A stretch of DNA of 64,000 nucleotides, from contig JBCAQO010000009.1 of the NCBI GenBank assembly GCA_039111635.1, positions 1,364,001 to 1,428,000 on the forward strand, in the 5' to 3' direction. Positions 45,406-55,999 of this stretch are shown in pieces. The notes under the pieces were generated by a model, which worked only from the letters and a program-made list of their open reading frames with translations, ran no database searches and was not told the origin of the DNA. The first letter of the stretch is position 1. Every line of letters begins with the position of its first letter. Source of the DNA: Heterobasidion occidentale (lineage: Eukaryota; Basidiomycota; Agaricomycetes; Russulales; Bondarzewiaceae). The position numbers and the translations under genes were made by a program.

Positions 45406-45406
45406 C
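45398..45406 (-). other. Nine-G run at the IN/RT junction (copia E)
   Basis: This extra base is the only lesion in the 4,306-bp coding sequence of E once the inserts are removed. D and F have eight G here. Confidence 0.9.
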
Positions 45407-47727
45407 AGAACCGGCACCGGATCAACATCTGCATCCCAAAGACTGAACAGAGACGAAGGAGGAGGGGTGGCAGACTGGGTGTTAGCATCAAAGTGGCGAG
45501 TCCCAGGAAAGAATCGCTCATCAAAGTCTGCCCTTTCCGAAATAATGACCTTCCGAGTCGCAGGATTGTAGAACTTCCACGCCTTGTAGCCCTCAGGGTA
45601 CCCAATAAACACGCACTTCTCCATATGCGATCCAAATCCATCTCTTTTGTCCCTCTGCACATGCACATAAGCCAAGCAGCCCCAGACCCGCAAGTGCGAA
45701 ACGTCCGGCTTCTTCCCATTGACCATCTCAAATGGCGTCTTGCCCTTCAGGGTAGACGTCCAGAGTCGATTCCAGACGTGCACATAAGCAGCCAGAGCCT
45801 CGCCCCAGAAAACAAGTGGCAAACGCGATTCAGAGAGCATGGCAGTGAGGGCCTCCATGATGGTGCGATTGGCACGCTCAGCCACGCCGTTCTGCTGTGG
45901 CCGATTGCGCGCCGTGTGCCTCCTAGCGATCCCATGCTCCAAACAAAACGCGTCCCAGGCATTGGACATGTACTCTCCTCCCTTGTCATCCTGCAAAGCC
46001 AAAATGCGCTGTCCAGTCAGATTCTCCACATAGGCCTTGTAGCGCTTGAAGGCCTCAAACGCGTCGCTCTTCAAGCGCAGGACATAGACGACCTTGAGCT
46101 TGGTGAACTCATCAATGAAGGTGATCCAGTAGCGCATTCCAGAGTGAGTGGCAACAGGGAGAGGACCATGGAGATCAGAATGGATGAGTTCAAGCGGTTT
46201 GGAGGTGACAGAGCCAGTGGAGGGGAAGGGGTGAGCGTGCATCTTGCCAGAGAGACAGGGCTCGCACACAGGGTCAGGCTGCACGTCCGAATCGAGCTGT
46301 AGACCAGTAACGAGTCGGTCCTTGACCATTTTCTGTACCCCAGCATGGTGGTGGTGGCAGAGACGACGATGCCACAGGGACAAATCAAGAGGGAGAGTAG
46401 AAGCAGCACCAGCAGACTGCAAAACAACGGTGGAGGTGGTCCCTTGGAGATAAGCGTTGTTGGAACCATCAGGAACGATCGCCATAAACCACACTGCACC
46501 GTCCCGGGAGAAATGCATCGAAGATCGTTCTATTAGCACAGAAAAGTGCTTGTGCTGAGTCAAATACAGCACAGACAGGAGATTACAGCCAAGATCAGGG
46601 ACATGCAAAACGTTTGAGAACTCCACAGACTGTGCCCTCTTGCCTCCAACGACCGGATTGAACACCACAGTCCCAACACCAGCAGAGTAGATGACAGACG
46701 AGTCTGCAAGACGAATGGGGACGACAAAGGGACGATAGTTGCGAAGCCAGTGGCGATGGGGCGTCATATGAGAGGTCGCACCTGTGTCCGCGTTCCAATC
46801 GAGGTCAGTGACGAGTGAGGGCGCTGTGGACGCAGGGGATGGAGCAGGGGAACGAAAACTTGCATTGCCTGCAAACTGCATGGGACCAGAGGCTTCAGGG
46901 GCCTGAACCGAGTGGGCCTGGTGTGGCTTCGACTTCTTCAGCTCCTCATTGATCCTCTTGAAGCACCTGTCATCAGTGTGGCCAGTGGCACCGCAGAAGT
47001 CGCACTTGTACTGCTTCCTAGGAGGCCTGGAACGTCTGTAGGAGGTGGAGGAAAAAGAGGGGGATGAAGGAAAGGATGTCACAAGGGCCTGTGCAGAGTC
47101 TGTGGCATCAGAACGACGCGCACGGTTCAAATCCTCGCGCCTGAACGCGTCCTCGAGCTTGGAGCGAGACAAGACGTCCATGAGACTGAGGGAGGAGCGG
47201 AAGGTGTCAAACTTGGAGGGGAGAGACCACAAGAGCGCCATGCAAGTCAGCTCCTCGTCCTGCTTCTTGAGATCGAAGCCAGAGTCGCGGAGGTTCCTCA
47301 GGACGCGCATAGACTCGTCCACACGATGGATGAGGGACTGGAGGGACTCATCGTTGCGCTTCTTGATTGAAAAGAGGTCCTCCATCGCGTTGAAACGCGA
47401 TCCAGCAGACTTCTTGTTGAACTGCTCCTCCAGTGTGGTCCAAATAGCAATGGGGTCGTCCTCAATTCCATCCAAAACGCCTCTGAACTGCTCCTCAACC
47501 GAAAGTAAGAGCGCACCAGCAGCCTTCTGAGCATTCCTCTTCCACTCTGCAACCTCTCTTGCCTCAGCAGGCTTCTCCTTCGAGCCAACAGGGGCTGTCT
47601 CATCACCAGAGACCAAAAGCCACAGGCCTTTGAGACGAAGCCAGGCCTTGATCTCCTTGGACCAGGAAGGGTAGTTGCGATTATTGAGAGCGGTAACGGA
47701 AGGGAGAGCGAATGAGGTGTCAGACAT
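45406..47727 (-). pseudogene. Copia E Gag, protease and integrase
   Basis: Open from ATG at 47727 (MSDTSFALPSV) to the G-run. Gag (residues 1-300) assembles the particle and has CDFCGATGHTDDRC at 242-255. PR has Asp 314 (NADTGATSH). IN has HHHHAG and CEPCLSGKMH for zinc binding and Asp 518, Asp 581 and Glu 617 for catalysis, with spacing DX35E. This is the best-preserved Gag-PR-IN in the window. After the G-run the same frame ends at 45283 in a Ser/Cys-rich tail. Confidence 0.92.
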
Positions 47728-47904
47728 GGTGTGGCACGAGTGGCACGAGCAGGGAAAGGTGTTGGAAGCGATGTGGGACGATAGGAAAGGCAGGGAGAGC
47801 AATGGGGAAGATGTGGCAGCAAAGAGGTGTGGCCAGAAAGGTGTGGCACAGCAGAGGGGAGACCAGAAAGTGTCGATAAAATGATGTAGAGCAAAGTCGC
47901 TAGA

Positions 47905-47921
47905 GCGCAGGGCCCATAACC
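47905..47921 (-). promoter_or_regulatory. Primer-binding site of copia E
   Basis: The plus strand reads GCGCAGGGCCCATAACC, which looks like the anticodon arm of initiator tRNA-Met itself with CAT as anticodon. The minus strand is therefore its complement. Confidence 0.8.
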
Positions 47922-48452
47922 TGTTGAGCGCAGTGACAACGAAGCGACTGGCACAGAGAGAGTGCCAAAAAGAAGCTCTATAACGACAGGACTGTGGTCC
48001 AGAGGGTAAGAGTCGAAAGTAGATACAACGAACAGAAGGGAGCGCACCTGTGGTCCAGAGGGTAAGAGTCTGAAAAAAGAATCGCCCTCGGACCACGGGT
48101 ATTTAAGCTACAGAGAACAATAAGAAACGAAAAAGGAAGGTATGACATCAACGGGTCATTACAGGTGGTCCACCTTACAAAGCGGTCAAAAGCTCCACCT
48201 GGAGGTCGGTCCGGAGTGTCAATGACATCACACAGGACCGCCTCAACCGGCTAACCCGGTGAAACAACTGAAACAGAGTGAGACAAGGTGGAAACAAAGT
48301 GAGACAGTCCAAAAGGAGAAAGAAAGCAATATACCCGCTCTGGGAGCGGCTGTAGGGCCGCTCCCAGCTGCAGAGGCGAGTAATCAATGAGTCCCATAGG
48401 TGGCACGCATGTGGCACCCATGCCACATCAACTAGAACGGCCACAAACAACA
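47922..48452 (-). repeat. 5' LTR of copia E
   Basis: 531 bp, followed on the right by the CTACT duplication and the integrase of gypsy-2. It shares the variants GAGTCGAAAG and CAACTAGAACGG with the other E LTR. Confidence 0.95.
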
Positions 48453-49420
48453 CTACTTCCCACTGCGAAAGTTTCTAATGTAGGTCTTGGTCTTTAGCGT
48501 GCTACACTGCCATTTGCAAACTAGTAGTGGCTTCATTCTGTATTTATCAGATCCACTGCAAATGTTTGGTCACTGCGGGCACCTTGGTCTCTAGAGCTGA
48601 GTCAACCAAATATGGTGAATTGTATATATAGAGGACCTCAAACGGTAACTTCTATGTAGTAGAGTGTTTTCAGGTGTTGTAGGAGAATTCTACAAAAGGA
48701 AGCAAGTCTACCCAATTGTCTTGGTGGTAGTTGCAAAAGATCTGCAGGAACTATTCAATCTCTTGATTGATCTGTTCTGTTTTCCCATTTGTCTGGGGGT
48801 GATAAGCTATGCTAAGGGTTAGAGTAATCCCCAGTCCTTTTCATAGCTCCTGTATAAACTCTGCTGTGAACTAAGGGCCTCTGTTGGACACCACCTTGGT
48901 CAGTAAGCCATACTATTTAAACACATTGTCTAGGAAGAGCGTTGTGGTTTTTTCTGCTGTGATTGTCTTTTTGCACGGAGTTATAATAATTCCTTTTGAT
49001 AGTCCTTAGTCAATCATCACATTTATTGAATTGTAACCCCTACTTTCTGGGAGATCTGTCATAAAATTAGTAGAGATGAGGCAATAAGGAACATTCGTGG
49101 TTTCTAATGGTTGAATTAGAAGATGGGTCTGATGGAGTAAGTTCTTGGTGGACTGGCATATAGTGCATCCACCCACATACTGATGGACAAATTTTGTCAT
49201 GCTTGGCCACCAATAATAGTGTTATATTAGTTCCAGAGTTTTTGCTTGGCCTGAGTGTCCAATAGCCAGTGTTGTAATGTGTTTTGACGATTGTCCGTTG
49301 GAGGAGATCATCTTTTGGCACACATATATAACTGTTGTGTTGCGTGATTCTGTCTTGGTGCATCCACTTTCCTAAATCTCCTTGCATTGCTTGTAGTTCT
49401 TTTTTGAGCAATTTCTCGAG
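48453..49420 (-). pseudogene. Gypsy-2 integrase, zinc finger and core
   Basis: The zinc-binding end (GCTICQSTKN, Cys-x2-Cys) and the start of the catalytic core (FMTDLPESRGYNSINVMID) are readable at 49200-49006. The HH part lies in another frame (YICVPKDDLLQRTIVKTH). Left of 49000 the core is heavily decayed, with stops and frameshifts, up to the copia E insertion at 48453. Confidence 0.75.
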
Positions 49421-49459
49421 AGCTATGTTGACTAACAGATTGTGGTTCGACTATGAGTG

Positions 49460-50140
49460 TCAAATAAGGGAGAGGGTGTTCAAAGATACAATTTCTGCTG
49501 CTTTGATGTGTATGCCTTTGTCTGGTTTAACCAGAGTTTTGCTGAACTTGGTGAAAAGTTTGGACGGCAATAGAGTTTGTGCCTTGTTATTAGATTCTAC
49601 CCTTTCACTCAGGTCTGGACATCTGGACAGAGCATTTGCGTGATTTGTTGTTCCTGACCTGTAGCTGAGCTGGAAGTCAAATTGTGACAAAAACAGACTC
49701 CAGTGGGCTTGTCACCTGAACAAGTCTTGGGCTGTCTGGATGTAAATTAGATTTTTGTGGTCCATTCAGATCTTGAAGGGGTGCCTAGCGCCTTTGAGGT
49801 AGTATTTCTAGCATTCCAATGCCTTGATAATAGCAAGTAATTCATGGTCATGCACATTGTAGTTCCACTCTAGAGAAGAGAATGACCTGGAGAGGTAAGC
49901 AACTAGGTGCCAGTCATTATTGGGTCCTTTCTGTAAAAGGACTGCTTTATATGCTGAGAGGGATGTGTCAGTCACCAACCGGTATAGTCATATAGGGTCA
50001 GGGTATAGTAGGATAAGTTGACTGATAAAGGCCTTCTTTAATCAGTCAAATACTTGTTGACAGTCTGCTGTCCAGTCACATTTTGTGTCCTTCTTGGTAA
50101 GGTTGTGTAGTGATCAGTCAATCAGTGAAAACTTGTCAGT
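49460..50140 (-). pseudogene. Gypsy-2 RNase H
   Basis: The end of RNase H and the connection to IN are visible as FDFQLSYRSGTTNHANALSR, the usual end of a gypsy RNase H. The catalytic part further right (about 49700-50140) is broken by stops and I could place it only by position. Confidence 0.65.
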
Positions 50141-50149
50141 GAATTGCCG

Positions 50150-50860
50150 ATAAAAATTTCCAACATCCAAGAAAAAACAAATCTTGTGGACTGTGCAGGG
50201 AATAGGCCAATCTTGAATGGCATTGATCTTTGTGTCTTTCATAGCGATGTGGTCTTTAGAGATGATGTATCCAAGATAATTGAATTTTCCTTTGTGGAAC
50301 TTGCATTTATCAGGTTTGAGGTAAAGATCATTGTTGTGCTGGATTTAGAGGACTTGCCAAACAACCAAGATATATTCTGCCATAGTTTTTGTAAAAATTA
50401 AGATGTTGTCCATGTATATTGTGATTTTCTGGATAAGAATGAGGTCCTGAAAGATCATATTCATTATAGCCTGGAAGGTTGCCGGAGAGTTAGTGAGCCC
50501 AAAGAATGTTATTGTGGCTTCAAAAAGCCCCAAGGGCATTACAAAGGCCGCTTTGTGTTCATTCCCTTTCTTTATGCGCATGTTATCATATCCCCACCAA
50601 ACATCTAGCTTTGAGAATACTGTAGCCCCTCGGATAATATCCAATAGTTCTTGGATCAGTGGCAAGGGGCATATATTCCAGACAGTATGTTCACTAAGGT
50701 GGCAATAATCTTGTACTAGGTGAAGCTTTCCATCTTTCTTGTTTATGAAGAAAAAGAAGGCTGTGCTGTAAGCCATTAACCAATGTATAGTTCCTTTAGA
50801 AAGGTGCTCTTTAACAAATTTTCCTAGTTTGTCATATTTCTCTGGGCTCAAAGAAAAATC
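50150..50860 (-). pseudogene. Gypsy-2 reverse transcriptase, active site lost
   Basis: The open stretch 50851-50345 shows the RT order: GTIHWLMAYSTAFFFFINKK, DYCHLSEHTVWNICPLP, FSKLDVWWGYDNMRIK, FGLTNSPATFQ and ITIYMDNILIF. The catalytic YMDD reads YMDN, a GAC-to-AAC change, so it would be inactive. The end of the domain lies in another frame to about 50150. Confidence 0.85.
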
Positions 50861-51489
50861 CTTGGAGCCTGGGGTTTGAATGATGGTTTAAGATCTATTG
50901 TGTGATTCTCGATAGTGTGTTTAGGGAGTCTCTGTGATTGTCACTCACTAAAGATATCGAGGTTAAAGTGGTATTCTGTAGGGACACAATCCTTCAGTTT
51001 GGTCGTGTTGATTTCCTCTTCTAGGTCTTTATCAAAACTAGCAAAGCTGGAGGGTTTGGGAGCTACCTTTCTAATGACTGGTTCTTCCTTGCAGGTCCTT
51101 GTAAAGGGGTCAGATGGTTCTTGCGCCTTTTTGGTGCTTTGTTCTAAAGGCTCACCTATAATGATCTCCTGGTAAGTATGTTGGCCCCCTTTCTTCTCAG
51201 CTACCAATGCTTGAAGCTTTTCCTAGGTGAGCTTTTGCCGATGTCTGTCTTCTAGTATTGAAATGAACCATAATTTCTATTCCTTTGTGGGGACTTGTCG
51301 CCATCGTTCTTTAGTCTACTCTCATGGAGGTCCTAACGGCATAGGGACAAGATGCAGTTTTCTTCTCTGGGGAATCTTGTTGCCATATAGGCTAGCTAGC
51401 CATTCCTCCTTGGTTGGCTCTTCCTGTGCTTTGGTAAACCTATATGGTTGTCGGTAATTTTAGGGGCATTAATCAAAGTATACTTTATG
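50860..51489 (-). pseudogene. Gypsy-2 PR-RT linker
   Basis: An open piece at 51207-50941 (EPVIRKVAPKPSSFASFDKD) links protease and RT. It is acidic and lysine-rich with no domain. Confidence 0.55.
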
Positions 51490-51850
51490 TCGCCTCTATC
51501 TGATAGAGGGATTGTGGTATCTTGACCAATCCATTTCTAGGAGCATGTTGTCTTTTCCTAAGTAGGTGATGAACATCTGAACGTGTTCTGTATGTGTTCA
51601 TTCTCACCGATCACTAATAGTGAGGTTCATGTCTAAGCCTCATTGTATGAGGCCTCCTTGATTTATTGTGTCATTGACGTTCTGGATATAGATGGGATAG
51701 CTCAAAGGGTAGGTTGGGAAATTGTGTTTCTGCACCCACTGTTCATTTGCCAAAATTCCTTCATGGACGGAGTCGATAGTGGCTCTTGCTCTAGCACTTT
51801 TGTCTCAAGTTAATAATTACACGTTGAGTTGAATGAGAGTAATGATGTGG
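51490..51850 (-). pseudogene. Gypsy-2 protease
   Basis: The remnant reads ARATIDSVHEGILANEQWVQ (the active-site DSG is now DSV), PTYPLSYPIYIQNV and MFITYLGKDNMLLEMDW, the N- and C-terminal blocks of a gypsy aspartic protease. Stops split it. Confidence 0.7.
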
Positions 51851-52239
51851 CTGTTCATTGCTCCAACTCGAATACATGATGGTGGTGCATACTCTGGACA
51901 TCTTCTTCCCCTCTCTTTGGCTGGTGAAGGAAAGGTTAGGAAAAATCTTGCGCTAGATCCATCAATATTTCTCTCGCATTTATTTTCCCTAGCTCTTGAA
52001 AGAGCGCTCGGACACCAGTAGTATCATAGATGGGTCCATTGCTTTGTCATCTGTTAGGCGGTACATAGTGTATTTCATTGCATTGACTGGGTTCTTTTCT
52101 TGAGGGAGAGTCCTCGTGTTCCAGTTAATAACTAGGTTATGGTACTTGATGGTGGTCGCTATTAGAATCTCCCTCCTCCAATCCTCAATGGAGTCTTGAA
52201 CTATTTCCCACTCGGGGTTCTTGATTGTCTTCATTTTTT

Positions 52240-53211
52240 ATGTCAACACTATAAGCTCTTTTACCTCTTCCATCCTTTGGTCTGCACTAATATCCTTAAA
52301 ACAGAAGAACATCTTTGTGTAGAGAATGTCAGTCATATGCCCAGTGTCTAGATTTTCCATAGTTAAAATAAGTAGATTCAGGCTTGCCATCGTAGGTGCG
52401 TTTTTGACAAACAGCATCCCTCTTTCAAGAGGCATCAATGTCCATGTCAACCACTTCGAGGGGTGTTTTTGGAGTTGTAGCAGGGAGCAGGTTGGTGATG
52501 AAAACAATTGAGAAAATTGCTTTTGAAGGAGGTGGAGTTGGCAAGGATCATCTTTTGAGCACTTTGAGCTCTCATGTGACCATCTACTTCACAGGACATA
52601 TTAATCCAATCTTAGATTTTATCCTTTGGCGGAGTTTTCTTATCATAGATTTTGTCCATGACCTTTGGGTCTAGTCCCATTTGAAAATAAGGGACTTGGT
52701 CCTTATCGGAGATGTCAGTGTTGGTGACTATAAGGAGAAATTAGTTGTAGTATTTGTCCACGGTCATTCTTCCCTGAGAGAAAACTATGAGAGTGCTCTG
52801 CGCTTTGTCTACTTTGTTGGATTCCTTAAATTAAAGCTTGAAGCTGTCAAGGAAATCCTTCCATGTGCCAAGGTCCTTGACAGGATCAGCCCCAACCATC
52901 TTCTTGATAAAACTCTCTGCCCAGGCACCTGCCATTCCATATCTCATGCATGAGAAGACCAAGGAAATCTGTTACCATCGGTTTAAAACAGTCTGATTCT
53001 GCTACAAAAAAAGGCACTGTAAAAAGAATTTTTGTGATTGCATTATGTCTTCTGATAAATTGTGAAGGAGCTTCAGCTTGTCCATTCCAGGTTGTGTAGT
53101 TGTAGTAGGGGGGTTCGACATTCTGGTGTTATTTGGGATGTTTTGGTTGTCAATTTGTGTTTGAATATCCAAGGGATCAGATTCAAAATTTTTTTTTTTT
53201 TTTGGTTCCAA
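52240..53211 (-). pseudogene. Gypsy-2 Gag
   Basis: A capsid-type Gag region is readable at about 52970-52530 (WAESFIKKMVGADPVKDLG, FSQGRMTVDKYYN, YFQMGLDPKVMDKIYDKK) with three or more TAA codons that fit CAA-to-TAA. The CCHC knuckle at 52375-52329 now reads YFNYGKSRHWAYD: both first cysteines became tyrosine (TGT to TAT). The N-terminal end lies near 53211. The plus-strand ORF at 52681-52953 is only its antisense. Confidence 0.75.
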
Positions 53212-53215
53212 ATCT

Positions 53216-55600
53216 TCCGGTATTACCAGTTTGGGTTTTCTGTACTGGGGTAGTGCTTCCTAGTTGTCTTTTAGTTTATTCCAAACCCACTCTTTCTCTG
53301 TTCCATCTTCTTTTCAAAAGAAGTATTGTTTTTCTCTAAACAAGCAGTATGGGTAGTTTGGGGGTGCTGCTTGATTGGTGTCTTTGTAGTACCAGCGGTT
53401 ACCTTGTTGGTAGATAGGACAATTGTTTTGGTGGAACTGATTATTGATTTGTCTAGTACCTGGTGGATATCCTAGGCCTAGGTTTTGCTCTAAAGTGTAT
53501 GAGGTAACACTCTTTGGTGGGGGTCTAAGCCACCAATGAGGGTTGTGAGAGAGAGTGTGGCAGCAAGCAGAGTGTGGTGCAACGTAGGGGAAAGAGCGAG
53601 TCTATTCTAGTATTATGAACTGCTCATTAGATAACCCAAGAGTATCAAGTTCTTCTCTAGGGTACACATAGGACAGAGTGGTGAGGAAGGTCTCAACTGT
53701 ATTAGGGAGTAATATAGGAGTATATAGCGGGATGTCTATATATGAAGATACAAAGGAACAAATATTCCACTGTAGAAAGAAAGTGGTGAACAAAGTTCTA
53801 TATGTGAGGATATAGAAAGAACAAGGAGAATAGACTAAAGATCCTCAGCCTATTCTATGAGCCTTATATACTGTATAGAGTCTGGGGTAAGTGTCCATGC
53901 TTCTTTGATATATCCAATAAGGATAGCTGTGGCTGCTGTCTCTCTTAGTTGGTGCCTACTCTTGTACTTCTTCATCCGCACCTTTTTAACTAGGTTGCAA
54001 AGAGATGCTTACCCATGTAGCCTAAGCCTATGGCACATTCATGCCTCATACCCTTGTGCCCTTGACCCCTTGGTAATTCCTCTTCCAATGCTGAGTGATC
54101 CATCAGAGGGTTGGCCTTCAAGAACATGCCAAATACCTTAATGTATGCTCCATAGTAGAGCCGCCTAGTAGATGTGATGCTTGAGTATCAGTTAGACGTG
54201 GCCAAAGGGCCCCAATAGGTCAAGTCATAACAAAGAGAAGGTAGTGTCCAAGTAGTATCAATAAAAAAGCAATGTCTAGATGGAAGCATAGTTGAGGAAG
54301 TGGGATTGTTGTCAAGCAGGCAGTGTTTGGGTGGTAATGATGTGAGAGTGGAGATAAGGAGATGGTACAAGCAGTATCAACAAGGAGTCAGCATAGAAGA
54401 TCTGGCATTAATGAGGTAACATGATTGGAAAGGAGGCAGCACCCAAACAATGTCAACATGAAGGTAGAGACTAGGAGGCAGCTTAGAGAATTCTATATTA
54501 ACAAGGCTTGCTTTATTGAAGGGGGTTAGTGTTGATGATGCCAGTATTAATAGGGAGCTAGTATTGACAAGGCCAGCATTGAGAAGCCAGTATGAACAAT
54601 AGGTAGCATTGATAAGAAGCAATAGAATATCAATATTTAGGCAGGATTGTGGTTGAAAAGGTATGGTCGTTGGTAAGCAAGTGGTGTTGACAAGGAGAAC
54701 ACATAAAAGAGGCAGTCTAGTAGTTCTTTCATTGATGAGGAGGTACATTGAGGCCATACTGTCAAGTAGCCAACATTAATGAGGCTAGTGTCAAGGAGCT
54801 GGCACAGGCAAGAATAGCATCATTAAGGAGCTAGCATGAGCAATGAGGGCAATGGGGACAAGAAGATCATATTAGTAAGGAATGGCAAAAAAGCAATATC
54901 TAGGCAGCATTGTAGTTGAGAAACTGCAGTTGTTGGAATGTAAGTAGTGCCAACAATAAAGCAGAGTCCAGGCAGCATTGCTATTTAGAGTGAAGCAAGA
55001 AATGGCATAAAGAGTGCTCTTTAAACCTGAACCACCGCCTGGTCAGATTTTCCCATGCTCACAAGCAGTGCAAGGGTGGGCATCTTACCACTGTACAAGA
55101 CAACTATAGTGCTCAGTACAACTAGCTTATTCATTATTAGTACAAAGGACCCCTCAGAGAATATCTGGCACAGTATGAAAGGGAAACAAGAGGTTTAAAG
55201 ACCCGTGACCTAAGGTGCATGGCAGACATCTGCAAACCACACCTGGCAGCTCATACACTATACCAAACCCAAATAGACACATGAACACATGTACAGTAAT
55301 GAAAATGCTATAATACATAAAGCCTAACTAAAGGTTATAGACATTTAGATATACAACAACACTATAAAAGTGAGCCCTTGCACGAACATCCAACATAACT
55401 CATAGATTCTCTACCTCACCATAGATAATACAATGGTTATGCTTTAGCCCAAACAAGCACACAAGGCAAACACATAATACATCCCCTACCCCTAGATCCT
55501 AAACTGCCTAGACAAAGTACTAACACAATATGTCTTCCACACCAGAACCTTACAATAAAACACTACTCACTATCTAGCCAATATTATTTGAACAATTAAC
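53216..55600. other. AT-rich stretch; possible gypsy-2 5' end
   Basis: There is no convincing gene. The first part may include the gypsy-2 5' LTR, but no partner was found on the other side. A degenerate repeat lies at about 54190-54980. Confidence 0.4.
54190..54980. repeat. Degenerate tandem-like repeat
   Basis: Variants of AGTATTGACAAGGAGC and GGCAGCATT recur irregularly every 20-50 bp, for example near 54370, 54550, 54600, 54780 and 54820. The minus-strand ORF over 54377-54757 (Leu/Thr/Asn-rich) reflects this repetition. Confidence 0.4.
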
Positions 55601-55999
55601 AATATCATTGGCACACCAGCACCCATAGCTCAAATATGCCCTCAACCCCAACCAATAGTATAGGTGACTCAGCCACACCAAAAAAAACAGCTAACAATTA
55701 TACAGTCTCCTGCTAGCTATCAGAACTACCCAACTAATAATGATCCCACACAAGGACATAGCCCAAAGAAGCACCCAACAATTATGTGCCCACACACTAT
55801 GTTGCCCAATACAATGCCCAAAGAACTTCTAACCAACAAGAAAATACCTGAGAAGTCAGTAATAACGACTAGGAAATTGCTAACAATGGAGTTAGTAGTG
55901 GCAACAAAAGCTGCACGACTTAACAGGAACAAACCCACTGAATAGGCAGACAAAGGTATATAACCCATAAACAACTCATTCAATAAGCATTGACTCTCA

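Larger units (their letters stand above)
31155..48452 (-). mobile_element. Copia E: minus-strand element hosting D, a solo LTR and F
   Basis: CTACT target duplications flank it inside gypsy-2. Subtracting D (5,570 bp), the solo LTR (517 bp), F (5,591 bp) and one 5-bp duplication each leaves 5,605 bp: two 531-bp LTRs and a 4,543-bp internal region. The two LTRs differ at about six positions by eye. Its polyprotein is broken only by the inserts and one extra G. Confidence 0.95.
29230..53215 (-). mobile_element. Gypsy-2: old chromodomain Ty3/gypsy element, split by copia E
   Basis: Minus-strand pieces of one element lie on both sides of copia E: Gag, PR, RT, RNase H and most of IN at 53.2-48.5 kb, then the end of IN, the chromodomain and a third ORF at 31.15-30.0 kb. 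Copia E sits inside IN with the duplication CTACT (31150-31154, 48453-48457). LTRs were not found, so the outer limits are approximate. Many codons are destroyed by C-to-T or G-to-A changes. Confidence 0.8.

Noticed and set aside
52681..52953. 90-codon plus-strand ORF
   Set aside because: It is the antisense of the gypsy-2 Gag capsid region.
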